From contig NZ_PVNO01000002.1 of the NCBI RefSeq assembly GCF_002993325.1, forward strand, positions 1-64,000: 64,000 nt of DNA, given 5' to 3'. The notes beneath the pieces are model-generated. The model did no database searches and was not told the DNA's origin. It worked only from the letters and a program-made list of their open reading frames with translations. This stretch comes from Alteromonas gracilis. Lineage in GTDB: Bacteria; Pseudomonadota; Gammaproteobacteria; Enterobacterales; Alteromonadaceae. Shown piece by piece: positions 17,957 to 27,072 of the stretch. The translations under genes and the position numbers were made by a program. Position 1 is the stretch's first letter. Each line of letters begins with the position of its first letter.

Positions 17957-17990
17957 AAAAGGGTTACCTCATATTTGAGGTAACCCTTTT
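17957..17990. terminator. Strong bidirectional terminator after valS
   Basis: A perfect stem (AAAAGGGTTACCTCA with TGAGGTAACCCTTTT, loop TATT) is flanked by A and T runs. It serves valS on the plus strand and the histidine kinase gene on the minus strand. Confidence 0.93.
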
Positions 17991-18020
17991 TTATTTGATG
18001 ATGCTCATAATCAAATAAAG

Positions 18021-20699
18021 TTAACCATCTAATCGTTTGCCTAAGTATTGTTTAAGCATAGTAACAAGCGCCTTTTGCTTAATGGGCTTAGTAAGATAGT
18101 CATTCATACCGGCATCAAGTGCCCCTTGTCTATCTTCCTTCATCGCATTTGCTGAAAGGCCAATAATAGGTACACCGGTAAAACCTTTCTCACGAAGTAG
18201 CCTCGTTGCTTCATAACCATCCATAACGGGCATTTGAACGTCCATTAATACGAGGTCGTATTGCGGTGCATTTTCCACTTTTTGTACAGCCTGTTTTCCG
18301 TCTTCTGCGATATCAAAAGTAAGCCCAAGATTTGTCAGCATCTCGCCTGTAACAAGCTGATTGATATTATTGTCTTCCACCAACAGCACGTGTCCTTCGA
18401 GCACAGTATTTATGGTTTCATGATCAAACTTCGTATTGTCATTTCTGGCGTCTTTCGAGATCACTTGATTTATAAAACGATCGAACTGCGCTGGCGTAAA
18501 CGGATGCATAATTGACGGTCCGTCCCACAGTGAATCGTATTTTGATTGAAGAGCAGTACCCGCTGTCTCGAAAACCAGACCTACTGACTTGCCTGTTTCG
18601 TGTAAACTTTTTAGCCAAGTAAGGTTTTCTCTAAAGGTAGTGAAATTTTGTACATCAAAAATAATGAATTCGGGAAGGTCGGATATTTGCTTCGCTTCCT
18701 CAATCGATAAATGTCGCTGTTCCAAGAGCTGAATTTGATGACAATAGGCCAATGGCAGCAAGGGCGCTTGAGTAATGTAAAGGCTGTCTAAAGGAAGCTG
18801 AGGGGTTTGGGCCAAGACGCCTGCCTGGTTTTTAAACGCCTTCAAAGGCAGCTCAATTTTAAATGTACTGCCTTTACCTATTGTGGACGTCGCTTCTAGG
18901 CGCCCCTGCATAAGTTCTGTGAGCTGGCTTACAATAGCGAGTCCCAGGCCAGTACCGCCATATTTCCTGTTCGTCGACCCATCGGCTTGAGTGAATGGTT
19001 TGAAAATTCTATCCAGTTGAGATGGACTCATGCCTATGCCTGAATCTGTAACTTCCATTTTGAGGTTAAGCACATTTCCTTTTTCATTTAATGTGCCATC
19101 AAACACTATATCAACATGACCTTGCTCGGTGAACTTAACGGCGTTATTTCCAATATTCATAATGATTTGGGCAATACGCAATGGGTCGCCAATAACCTGC
19201 GGGGGAAGCGAAGGGTTTACTGTAAAGTGAACGGATAAGTTCTTTTCCTTGGCGCGTAGTGCAATAACTGCTATCAAGTTATCGAACAGTGAATGCAATG
19301 AGAAACTTACTTCTTCTATTTTTAACTTGCCAGCTTCTATCTTTGAAAAGTCGAGTATATCGTTAATCACGCTTATTAAAATTTGGCCTGAATACGCTGC
19401 TTTATCCAAGTATCCTCTTACCGTATTTGAAAGCGTTTGTTGTTGAGCAAGTTCTATCAGACCAATAATGCCATTCATCGGAGTACGGATTTCGTGACTC
19501 ATATTGGCTAAAAACATACTTTTAGACGCAGTTGCCTGCTCTGCTTTTATCTTCGACTCTGTTAAAGCTCTGTTTAAACCCTCTAGCTGCGTATTCATGT
19601 TACGCGCTTCATGTAAAAGCTTTTCAGTTTGGCGATTCTTATCGCTAAACACCAGCGCTGCTTTTGCTAATTTACCAATCTCATCTTTGCGATTACTGCC
19701 GGGAATATTAGCGATTTGAACGCCTTTAGAAAGCTTGTTAAAGACCAAAGTAATGGAACGGATAGGACCAAGAATACGAAAGGTAGAAAAGAGCGCTGCT
19801 GACAATGCGAGAAGTATCGCTATAAGGGAGAATACCTCACCGTTTTGCTGAGTACGCTTGGCTATTTGATACGTTCTTTGTGTGGCAACTTCTGAATTCG
19901 TGGTGACTTGCTTAGCTAGCTCACCACTTAGGTAAAGAAATTCGTTGGCTGAGCCTGCCATGACCACATTGACGAGAAATAAGTTGCCTTGAATGAGCTG
20001 AGTCAGTTTAAAGAAGTCGCCTTTAATTTTAGCAGTGAGTGACTTTATTCTTTGTTGAAGGCGCTCGTTTTCCGAAAAGTTGAGACTCTTTAAGGAATCG
20101 GCTGCTTCGTTAAATGATTGAATAAACCTCATATCAGGCTTCATCAGATACTTTAGCATTGCGTTTTCAGCACGAATTAGAAGGGTTTTCGCTTCTTCCA
20201 CCGAGACAACGGAAACTTCGCCTTTTGCTAAGGCTTCATCTAACAATGTGTTAAGAAAAGTAATATCTGAAAGTGTGCCTTGGGCTATTAAATTGTCTCT
20301 CTCGGAACGGGCATTGACGACCTGAGAGAAGTTCTCCTGATAAGCATTTAGGTGTTCTCTCATCCTCGAAAGAATATACCTGTCGCCCTCTTTACTTCCA
20401 GATTGCTCCGCAGCGTCTAGCGTGTCTAATTTGCTGTTTATTGTCACCATCAGCCTGCTGAAGCGCGTGATCGCAGACTTGCTGGCGTTTTCTTTAAAAA
20501 TAAGTACGTTTCTTTGTAGGTCAACAACATCACGTTCTAATTCTTTAACAATGCCAACATTGATAACTGCGTTAGCGGCTGATGAAACTCCTTTACTCAA
20601 AACATCCTGGTTTTTGCGAGCAATAAAGCTCTGCGCCAGAATCAAAGTGATTAGCGCAAGAAAAACGGTGATAAGCTGTATGCGAATTGACGATAACAT
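18021..20699 (-). CDS. Hybrid sensor histidine kinase with two receiver-like domains
   Basis: An 892-residue membrane sensor. Helices at about 7-25 and 288-310 bracket a mostly helical periplasmic region that resembles the helical-bundle sensors of TorS-type kinases. HAMP covers about 305-360. HisKA carries the phospho-accepting H402 in SHEIRTPMNG. The ATPase domain shows NNAVKFT, DSGIGM and GGTGLGL. Residues about 640-750 look like a receiver that has lost its acidic pocket. The true receiver (about 770-888) has D820 in LVLMDVQMPVMDG. No HPt domain is present, so a separate HPt protein is required. The Tat-exported binding protein gene lies 53 bases upstream on the same strand and probably supplies the ligand sensor. 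Confidence 0.9.
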   Translation of the reverse strand: MLSSIRIQLITVFLALITLILAQSFIARKNQDVLSKGVSSAANAVINVGIVKELERDVVDLQRNVLIFKENASKSAITRFSRLMVTINSKLDTLDAAEQSGSKEGDRYILSRMREHLNAYQENFSQVVNARSERDNLIAQGTLSDITFLNTLLDEALAKGEVSVVSVEEAKTLLIRAENAMLKYLMKPDMRFIQSFNEAADSLKSLNFSENERLQQRIKSLTAKIKGDFFKLTQLIQGNLFLVNVVMAGSANEFLYLSGELAKQVTTNSEVATQRTYQIAKRTQQNGEVFSLIAILLALSAALFSTFRILGPIRSITLVFNKLSKGVQIANIPGSNRKDEIGKLAKAALVFSDKNRQTEKLLHEARNMNTQLEGLNRALTESKIKAEQATASKSMFLANMSHEIRTPMNGIIGLIELAQQQTLSNTVRGYLDKAAYSGQILISVINDILDFSKIEAGKLKIEEVSFSLHSLFDNLIAVIALRAKEKNLSVHFTVNPSLPPQVIGDPLRIAQIIMNIGNNAVKFTEQGHVDIVFDGTLNEKGNVLNLKMEVTDSGIGMSPSQLDRIFKPFTQADGSTNRKYGGTGLGLAIVSQLTELMQGRLEATSTIGKGSTFKIELPLKAFKNQAGVLAQTPQLPLDSLYITQAPLLPLAYCHQIQLLEQRHLSIEEAKQISDLPEFIIFDVQNFTTFRENLTWLKSLHETGKSVGLVFETAGTALQSKYDSLWDGPSIMHPFTPAQFDRFINQVISKDARNDNTKFDHETINTVLEGHVLLVEDNNINQLVTGEMLTNLGLTFDIAEDGKQAVQKVENAPQYDLVLMDVQMPVMDGYEATRLLREKGFTGVPIIGLSANAMKEDRQGALDAGMNDYLTKPIKQKALVTMLKQYLGKRLDG

Positions 20700-20752
20700 T
20701 TGAACTTACAAAACCTTATTCCATTTTATTAGTGATACTTCTTCCAGAGAGA

Positions 20753-22036
20753 TCATGCGGTAATGAATTCGTACCACTTTTGTAAGCTATATTCATACGT
20801 AGGCATAACTGTGTTCCATACTGCGACGTTACTCAAACGGGTTTCATAACTGCCGCCATTGCGCTGTGCGCCAGCTTTAACACTTATCTTTCCGTCGGTT
20901 CCCTTCAACGGCTCTGATGCTACTTTTCCTTCGTACCAATAATCCCATTCGGCCTTCGATAAATAGGAAGCCGAGCGCTGTGGGTTAGAAATATAGTAAC
21001 CCTGTCTAGCGATAAATGCGCCCGGCCAGCCAGATAACCACCAGTTCATGTACTCGTATGCGACGTCTTTCGCTCGTCCTTGTGTAGCGGAAGATAAACA
21101 CATTACGCCGTGCCAGCCACGGTAACCCTCTTTCGGCGCAGCAAATTTTACAGGAATATCTTGACCATTAAGTGCTGATACAGCGGGCGAGAACATGCTT
21201 TCAATAGATACTCTGCCACTTTTCATAAACTCTACCGATTCAGGGACTGATGTCCAAAAACCGTTGAAATGATTTAATTGCGTTAACTCTATAAGAAGGT
21301 TAAATAAGTCATCCAGCTCGTACTCAGTGATGGCACCAATATCTTCAAACTGCATAAAGCCTTTGGCCTGTGCGGCAAGCGCTAGGTCAAACAAACCAAT
21401 CGTTGGATCATTTACAATACCCACTCTACCTGAATATCGAGAGTCTAATAACCATCCCCAGCTTTCTTCTTCACTTTGGAGTTCCACTGGAAGTTTCGTT
21501 GTGTCATAGCCAAAAGAGTCTACATTGTGCACGTAAGGTAAGAAGCTAATTCCATCTGTATGCTTTTCGCCCAATGATCCGTTGCCTTGAACATGAAGGA
21601 TTTTATGCGGAGCATCGCCTGCTCCCTCTCTTGCATTTTCCGTGAGTTTACCGGTCTTGGTCAGGTTATTTATTTCTTCCCAATATAGAAGACGCTTTTT
21701 TTCTATTGGCTGAATAGCTTGAGCTCGCCACAGTACGTTGATGCTGTTAGACCACTGCTCATATAGATCGAATGAATTTGGGAGCATCGATGCTTTCTGA
21801 AGAACTCTAGCACTGCCGCCGGGTTCAAACGCTATGTTTATGCCCAAGTCTTCCATCGCTCTCTGTCGTATAGCTTCTTGGAGCGTTACGTGGGTACCCA
21901 TTACACGAAGTGTGGGTTTAGGCTTTCCAATAGCAAAAGGAGTCACGCCCGCAGTCAAACCGAAAGCCAGCCCACCCTTCAACAGGGTTCGTCGTGTTGG
22001 CGAGGGCTTTGGGTTTTTATTATATTTTGCAGGCAT
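20753..22036 (-). CDS. Tat-exported periplasmic binding protein (PotD/extracellular family 1-like)
   Basis: A 427-residue solute-binding protein. Its N-terminus carries a twin-arginine signal (PTRRTLLKGGLAFGLTAG), so it is exported folded. The mature part has the family layout LRVMGTHVTLQEAIRQRAME, then the hinge and ligand residues around GISFLPYVHNVDSFGYDT and GRVGIVNDPTIGLFDLAL, resembling polyamine or iron-type binding proteins. No ABC permease or ATPase gene lies nearby. Its downstream neighbour is a hybrid histidine kinase, so a sensing role (as for TorT with TorS) is more likely than transport. The ligand is unknown. Confidence 0.82.
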   Translation of the reverse strand: MPAKYNKNPKPSPTRRTLLKGGLAFGLTAGVTPFAIGKPKPTLRVMGTHVTLQEAIRQRAMEDLGINIAFEPGGSARVLQKASMLPNSFDLYEQWSNSINVLWRAQAIQPIEKKRLLYWEEINNLTKTGKLTENAREGAGDAPHKILHVQGNGSLGEKHTDGISFLPYVHNVDSFGYDTTKLPVELQSEEESWGWLLDSRYSGRVGIVNDPTIGLFDLALAAQAKGFMQFEDIGAITEYELDDLFNLLIELTQLNHFNGFWTSVPESVEFMKSGRVSIESMFSPAVSALNGQDIPVKFAAPKEGYRGWHGVMCLSSATQGRAKDVAYEYMNWWLSGWPGAFIARQGYYISNPQRSASYLSKAEWDYWYEGKVASEPLKGTDGKISVKAGAQRNGGSYETRLSNVAVWNTVMPTYEYSLQKWYEFITA

Positions 22037-22235
22037 ATACGCACGTCCAAAACAAGCGATAACTTAGTTTTATTCTGGCATCGATTGCACAGAAGTACCA
22101 AACAATGTTGGGCTTCTGCCAAAAATAAATATAGCAATTGAATGAAAAACTAAGTTTTTTTGCTTAAAAGGGCTAAGTCCTCTGCTTTGTACTATGCTTT
22201 TCAACTTAGGTTAATTTTGGATGGAAGTTAGTTTA

Positions 22236-23099
22236 ATGAAGTTATGGAGAAAGCTCTCTGTTCTACTGCTCACTTGTTTCCTTTTTGCGTTTTACTCCTA
22301 TTCACACGCGCAGACGGTGGTGGTGCCAAAAGTACAAGGAGAGAAGGAGCAAATTCTTTACGATATTTTAGCGCTGACATTGAGTAAAAGTGCACCGTCA
22401 ATAACACTGTCAACGCTTCCCGAGGTGCTCAACGAGGCGCAATTGGTTAGTGAAGTCGAAGCTGAAAATCTTGACGTTATGTGGTCTGGTGGAGATAAAG
22501 AAAAAGACGAACGCCTTGAGGCAGTTCGCATTCCCGTTTTAAAAGGGTTGCTTGGGCATCGTATATTTCTTATTCGAAAAGAAGATGAAGCACGTTTTTC
22601 CACAATCAAAACGTTTGAAGACCTTTTGCAATTTGAGGCAGGCCAGGGACGTTTTTGGGGCGATACACAAATACTAAAAAGTGCGGGTATACCCACGGTA
22701 ACCACAATCAAATATAAAAACTTATTTCCAATGTTAGAAGGGGGAAGGTTTGATTATTTCCCCAGAGCGCTGCACGAACCATTTATTGAGGCTGCAAATC
22801 ATCAGCATCTTGACCTTGTTGTAGATACTAACGTAATGCTGGTCTACCCCTATGCTATGTACTTTTATGTAAATAAGAATGACAAGCGTCTGCATGACCT
22901 TATTTATAGCGGCTTTGAGAAGGCTATAGAAGACGGTAGTTACGACGAACTCTTTTTCAATAACTCCATGATTCAAGACGTACTGACAAAGGCAAACATT
23001 GCCGAGCGGACTGTTTTTCGGGTGGGGAATCCTCATTTACACCCTGATACGCCCTTAAACAGAACAGAATTTTGGTTAGATTTAAAAAACTTACAGTAA
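22236..23099 (+). CDS. Periplasmic binding-protein-like (PBPb) sensor partner
   Basis: A 287-residue exported protein. A signal peptide (MKLWRKLSVLLLTCFLFAFY, ending SHA) precedes a type 2 periplasmic-binding fold of the bacterial family 3 kind, with NLDVMWSGGD, RIPVLKGLLGHRIFLIRK and LEGGRFDYFPRALHEP. The ATG at 22236 was chosen because the signal peptide begins there; an ATG 15 bases upstream is possible. It is divergent from the other binding protein and 60 bases before a chemoreceptor gene. It has no transporter partners, so it probably presents a ligand to that receptor. This is inference from position. Confidence 0.75.
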   Translation: MKLWRKLSVLLLTCFLFAFYSYSHAQTVVVPKVQGEKEQILYDILALTLSKSAPSITLSTLPEVLNEAQLVSEVEAENLDVMWSGGDKEKDERLEAVRIPVLKGLLGHRIFLIRKEDEARFSTIKTFEDLLQFEAGQGRFWGDTQILKSAGIPTVTTIKYKNLFPMLEGGRFDYFPRALHEPFIEAANHQHLDLVVDTNVMLVYPYAMYFYVNKNDKRLHDLIYSGFEKAIEDGSYDELFFNNSMIQDVLTKANIAERTVFRVGNPHLHPDTPLNRTEFWLDLKNLQ

Positions 23100-23159
23100 G
23101 TACATTTTTGAATCATCGAGATACAAATCGCGTCACCTGAGCTAATTTACGGAAAAACC

Positions 23160-24653
23160 ATGCAATCAATAAAACAAAAATCCATGATCACGCTTTCTCT
23201 CGTTTCATTAGCGGTAATGCTAGTGGTGTTTGGTTTGAGCTATATTGCAACCAGCCAGTATTTCGATGAGCAGTTAGAGAAAGATATGCGCGACACTAAC
23301 CAAGCGCTGTCTATTGTTATGCAAGAGCCAATATTTGCATACGATAATAAATTAACCGAAGACATCCTTTCATCCTTTGTAGCTTATCCTCATGTTTTGC
23401 GAATAGAGGCCTTTGATCATCGTGGAAATGCGATTGCGAGCGCGGTAGACAAGGAGGCAAACACTCAGTCGCACGATATTAGTAGAGCAAAGGTAGCGAT
23501 AACATGGGAAGGTAAAAAAGACATAGGTCACCTTCAAGTTTCCTATCTTTTAGATACCAATCAAGATTTGCTTTTCGCAGCAAAATGGATGTTTTTATTA
23601 ATAGGGATAATTTTAATTGCTGCTCTTGGCGGTACAAATTGGTTTGTATTATCGCGATATGTGCTGTCGCCTTTGAGCAAAGTGTCAGACGCAATGGCCG
23701 AAATCGCTCAAGGCGGCGGCGATCTCACGCGGCGTCTTAACATTCAATCAAACGATGAAGTCGGTGAGCTAGCAAATACTTTCGACAGGTTTGTAGCGAA
23801 TTTACAGATATTGGTAAAAGGGATTGTTGAAAACGCAGAACGCCTTTCAGTATGTGCCGAAGAAATAAGAAAACACTCTGATAACAATGTGAGTGAAACT
23901 CAGCTTCAATTGGCCGAAATTGAAGAGGTATCAGCTGCGTTAAGTCAAATGTCAAAGGCCACTGAAGAAGTGTCTCACAACGCTGTACAAACATCAGACA
24001 AAACTAAAAGCTGTAACGAGCTTGCAAGCTCAGGTAATCAGATAGTACAAAAAACCGTAGATGATATTCATAGCTTAGGTGAAAGTATAGGAGAGACATC
24101 TACTAAAATTTCTGAGCTAAATGAAAAAAGTGAACTCATTAATACCGTACTTACAGTAATAAAAGGAATAGCGGAGCAAACAAATCTATTGGCGCTGAAT
24201 GCTGCTATTGAGGCTGCGAGAGCAGGCGAGCAAGGTCGTGGATTTGCAGTGGTCGCCGATGAGGTCCGTGCTCTTGCACAGCGCACTCAAGACTCAACAA
24301 AAGAAATTGAGGCGATTATCAACGATTTACAAGCCTCTTCCGAAGACGCCAGCAAATTGATGCTCACTACTAAAGATAGACTAGGGGCCACCATTGATGA
24401 GTCATCCCATGCTATTGCGGCGCTTGAAGATATAATAAGAAATATACAAATTATCAATGATATGAACTCAGGTGTAGCGACAGCCACTGAAGAGCAAAGC
24501 GTGGTCACGACAAACGTAAATACCAAAGTGTCGTCAATCAATGCTCTGACTATTGATGTAGCCAAAAATGCTAAATCTTCTACGGTATTAACAGAGCAAC
24601 TAAGCTCTTTGAGCCAACACATTCAACAAGATTTGACGAGCTTTAAGGTGTAG
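23160..24653 (+). CDS. Methyl-accepting chemotaxis protein
   Basis: A 497-residue chemoreceptor. Membrane helices at about 9-31 and 141-164 enclose a small periplasmic sensor domain of about 110 residues. HAMP covers about 165-220 ([20 protein letters not shown], then [13 protein letters not shown]). The signalling hairpin tip is canonical: [20 protein letters not shown], followed by [20 protein letters not shown]. The end lacks a CheR-binding pentapeptide (it ends TSFKV). The sensor domain is small and the upstream gene encodes a binding protein, so indirect ligand sensing is plausible. No other che genes are in view. Confidence 0.93.
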   Translation: MQSIKQKSMITLSLVSLAVMLVVFGLSYIATSQYFDEQLEKDMRDTNQALSIVMQEPIFAYDNKLTEDILSSFVAYPHVLRIEAFDHRGNAIASAVDKEANTQSHDISRAKVAITWEGKKDIGHLQVSYLLDTNQDLLFAAKWMFLLIGIILIAALGGTNWFVLSRYVLSPLSKVSDAMAEIAQGGGDLTRRLNIQSNDEVGELANTFDRFVANLQILVKGIVENAERLSVCAEEIRKHSDNNVSETQLQLAEIEEVSAALSQMSKATEEVSHNAVQTSDKTKSCNELASSGNQIVQKTVDDIHSLGESIGETSTKISELNEKSELINTVLTVIKGIAEQTNLLALNAAIEAARAGEQGRGFAVVADEVRALAQRTQDSTKEIEAIINDLQASSEDASKLMLTTKDRLGATIDESSHAIAALEDIIRNIQIINDMNSGVATATEEQSVVTTNVNTKVSSINALTIDVAKNAKSSTVLTEQLSSLSQHIQQDLTSFKV

Positions 24654-24743
24654 GTGTTTTCACGAGTTCGGCATGTATTTCCTGTTCTCTTATTTGGTAA
24701 GAGAGAATAGGTAAGCAAAGGCTTTAACTCATCAGCAAGCGAT

Positions 24744-24768
24744 AAAAAGCTGCAGTAATTTGCAGCCT
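24744..24768 (-). terminator. Probable terminator of the GlyGly-CTERM-like gene
   Basis: GCTGCA and TGCAGC flank a six-base loop and are followed on the minus strand by TTTTTATC. The stem is short. Confidence 0.5.
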
Positions 24769-24795
24769 TATCAGTTTGCACGCTGTGTAATCAAT

Positions 24796-25611
24796 CTATC
24801 TTTGGCTTCTTACCGACAATCTGCGCATGAATGCTACTCCACCTAGCATAACGAGCGTGAGAAAAGTCCATGTACCACCGTGCTCTTCAACGATCACTAC
24901 CGTCTCTTCTGCAACATACTCGTAGTTTTCACTTTCAAGAGGAACATACGCAAGAGCGCTATCATCGTAGGCATCTGTGTAAGCGACTAGCATTTCTGTA
25001 TCTGCGTCATAAAGCTCTAGTAAAATATCGTAATCCCCCGGAGCGTACCCAGATAAAAGATTACTTTCAATTGTAAACGTGTCCGTGGAATCTTCTGAAT
25101 AGATGTAAAAGTCAGACGTCACATGAATAGCTTCATAAACATCGTTTCTACCTAGGTATAAAACTGCATAAACAGGGGCGCGTGTAAAAATAGTATCGGC
25201 GTCGAACTCGATTGAAAAAGTAGAGTGATAGCCATCGTAGTCGATATCTTGCTCTAACGATACCCAGCTTTCGTAAATCCAAAATTCATTAATACTGCTA
25301 ACGACAATATCGCTAGAAGACTTATTAATGCCCAAATGCTGCGTGTGTTTTTCAGTTTCAAGAATATTCGGGTCTTGATGAAGAGCGCCATCCGAAGACT
25401 GAATTTCATCGCGTTGGCTATTTACAGTATCTGTGGTCTTCGATTCAAGCGAGGCCGATGGAACAAAGGGCTTGTCGTAGCGATACTCTTTAGACTCAAC
25501 GGCTTTTAACTGCGAGTCTGATTCAATTGTTGCATGCGCAGGCGCAGTGAAATTTAATTGCACTGCGGTAAAAGCGGAGTATGTGGCAAGTGCGAGTAGT
25601 AATTTTTTCAT
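24796..25611 (-). CDS. Exported protein with a GlyGly-CTERM-like C-terminal anchor
   Basis: A 271-residue protein of unknown function. A signal peptide covers about 1-27 (ending APAHA). The central region is beta-rich and acidic, with three related aromatic segments (NEFWIYESWVSLEQD, DFYIYSEDS, YDILLELYDADTE). The C-terminus has a glycine pair, one hydrophobic helix and a basic tail (HGGTWTFLTLVMLGGVAFMRR), as in GlyGly-CTERM proteins processed by rhombosortase and exported by type II secretion in marine gammaproteobacteria. The ATG at 25611 with AAGGA upstream is preferred to an in-frame TTG 18 bases earlier. No rhombosortase gene is in the window. Confidence 0.65.
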   Translation of the reverse strand: MKKLLLALATYSAFTAVQLNFTAPAHATIESDSQLKAVESKEYRYDKPFVPSASLESKTTDTVNSQRDEIQSSDGALHQDPNILETEKHTQHLGINKSSSDIVVSSINEFWIYESWVSLEQDIDYDGYHSTFSIEFDADTIFTRAPVYAVLYLGRNDVYEAIHVTSDFYIYSEDSTDTFTIESNLLSGYAPGDYDILLELYDADTEMLVAYTDAYDDSALAYVPLESENYEYVAEETVVIVEEHGGTWTFLTLVMLGGVAFMRRLSVRSQR

Positions 25612-25634
25612 CTGTCCATCCTTTTCCAATCGAT

Positions 25635-25649
25635 AATGACAGTGTCATT
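25635..25649. promoter_or_regulatory. Short palindrome before the GlyGly-CTERM-like gene
   Basis: AATGAC and GTCATT flank AGT, 24 bases before the start codon. It is a possible operator or leader hairpin. No regulator is assigned. Confidence 0.25.
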
Positions 25650-25670
25650 GTTGATGGAAAAAGATGAACA

Positions 25671-25705
25671 AAAGCTGAAGAGTAACTTAATGCCCCTTCA
25701 GCTTT
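25671..25705 (-). terminator. Terminator after rraB
   Basis: A 10-bp stem, AAAGCTGAAG with CTTCAGCTTT, has a 15-base loop and is followed by TG then TTC on the minus strand. The loop is long and the T run modest. Confidence 0.6.
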
Positions 25706-25722
25706 ATCTGGGAATTTAAGAA

Positions 25723-26121
25723 TTAGTCGTCGAAGTGATAGCCTTCTTCTTCGTACTCGCCTTCTTCACGGGGTTCAAAATAGGTGCCCCATCCATCGTA
25801 CGTTACGTCGTGTTTGTCAGCAATTTTTAGCAGTGCGTCAGAATCTGCATTGAGTTTTTCAATATCCAGTTTCCTTTCAACTATAGCGTCGAAGCAGAAA
25901 ATTGTTTCACCGTCATCTAGCATCAATTCCTCTGCATCCGTAACTTCAAAACCGGCTTTAAATGCATCTACGGCGGCTTTTTCTAACACATCGAAGTCTG
26001 TACTGGCGAAGTGGTGCTCAATGGTATAGTCGGCGTCTGCTTGGCTGCCGTCTTCTAAAAGGGCATCAATGGTTTCTTGATTAAACTCGTACCACTCTTC
26101 TCTTTCATCGAACTGGGTCAT
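25723..26121 (-). CDS. rraB: Ribonuclease E inhibitor RraB
   Basis: A 132-residue acidic cytosolic protein that in E. coli binds RNase E and modulates degradosome activity. Family blocks are easily matched to E. coli Rra[41 protein letters not shown] and [13 protein letters not shown], followed by an acidic tail. The ATG at 26121 was chosen; a GTG 9 bases upstream is equally possible, and neither has a strong ribosome-binding site. It is 32 bases downstream of the acyltransferase gene on the same strand. Confidence 0.9.
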   Translation of the reverse strand: MTQFDEREEWYEFNQETIDALLEDGSQADADYTIEHHFASTDFDVLEKAAVDAFKAGFEVTDAEELMLDDGETIFCFDAIVERKLDIEKLNADSDALLKIADKHDVTYDGWGTYFEPREEGEYEEEGYHFDD

Positions 26122-26153
26122 AATAAACACTCGTTAGCAATTTTGACGCAAGT

Positions 26154-26879
26154 TTACCTGCTTTTTTCTAGTTCAGCGACCTGAGTATTGAGCGTATCGA
26201 ATTTTTGTTTCATTTCATCATTGAAATGTACCATCCACTCTTTGATTGAATGCGCTTCAGTAAGGGGGACGGGAGCAGAAATATCAATGAGCACTATCCC
26301 ATTGTCCCAACGGTTCCATTTCACTTTGTTGTGCAAGTTGCTGGCTGTAACCATAACAACTGGCTCATTGGTCGTTTTCGCTAAACGAAATGCTCCCTGC
26401 TTAAAAGGTAGAATACCTCTGCCGTAACTTCTGGTGCCTTCAGGAAATAGCCACACTGACGTCTTCTTTTTAGCTATACGATGTGCGGCAATATCTAGCG
26501 TATTTCGGGCTTTACCTGAGTTTTTTCTATCAATCATGATGTTCCCAGATAGCCAGTATATTTGGCCGAATATAGGGATCCACTTTAGGCTTTTTTTACC
26601 AATTGTGACCACGCCAGGAAGGGCAGCTTTACAAATCGTAATCACGTCAAAACTATTTTGGTGATTAGCTATAAATACGTAAGGTTCATTAATTTTAACC
26701 GCTGGGTCCTTTCTAATGATGAGCTTCAGGCCCACAATTTTTGCCATGAGAGAGTATAAGCTGCCCGCTGCATGAACGTTATCTTTGTGAAAAGGACGCA
26801 CAATACAAATAATCAACAACACAACGTTGATAAACAAAAAGGCGATAAAAAGTGCTGGAATGCGGAATAAAGCGATCAA
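26154..26879 (-). CDS. plsC: 1-acyl-sn-glycerol-3-phosphate acyltransferase (PlsC family)
   Basis: A 241-residue membrane acyltransferase that adds the second acyl chain to lysophosphatidate to make phosphatidic acid. An N-terminal membrane helix (about 8-28) is followed by the catalytic NHQNSFD motif (the HX4D box) and the FPEGTRSYGRG substrate block, both intact. Length is normal. Paralogues are common, so the exact acyl donor or lysophospholipid is uncertain. It is divergent from the HPt-HD-GYP gene. Confidence 0.9.
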   Translation of the reverse strand: MIALFRIPALFIAFLFINVVLLIICIVRPFHKDNVHAAGSLYSLMAKIVGLKLIIRKDPAVKINEPYVFIANHQNSFDVITICKAALPGVVTIGKKSLKWIPIFGQIYWLSGNIMIDRKNSGKARNTLDIAAHRIAKKKTSVWLFPEGTRSYGRGILPFKQGAFRLAKTTNEPVVMVTASNLHNKVKWNRWDNGIVLIDISAPVPLTEAHSIKEWMVHFNDEMKQKFDTLNTQVAELEKSR

Positions 26880-27072
26880 AACAACTCCTAGATTCTATTG
26901 ACGCGCGCAGTATAGATGAAGTTTCAGCGTACACTTGTCCGATGAGTTTTTACAGCGCTAATCTTTTTATTTAAAAAGTCCTTATCTTTATCACCTTTAG
27001 TATGAGGAAATTTTGCCGATACCCAATTACAATAAGAAGAAGCGCAATCGAATCTAACTCGGTAACCAGTAT

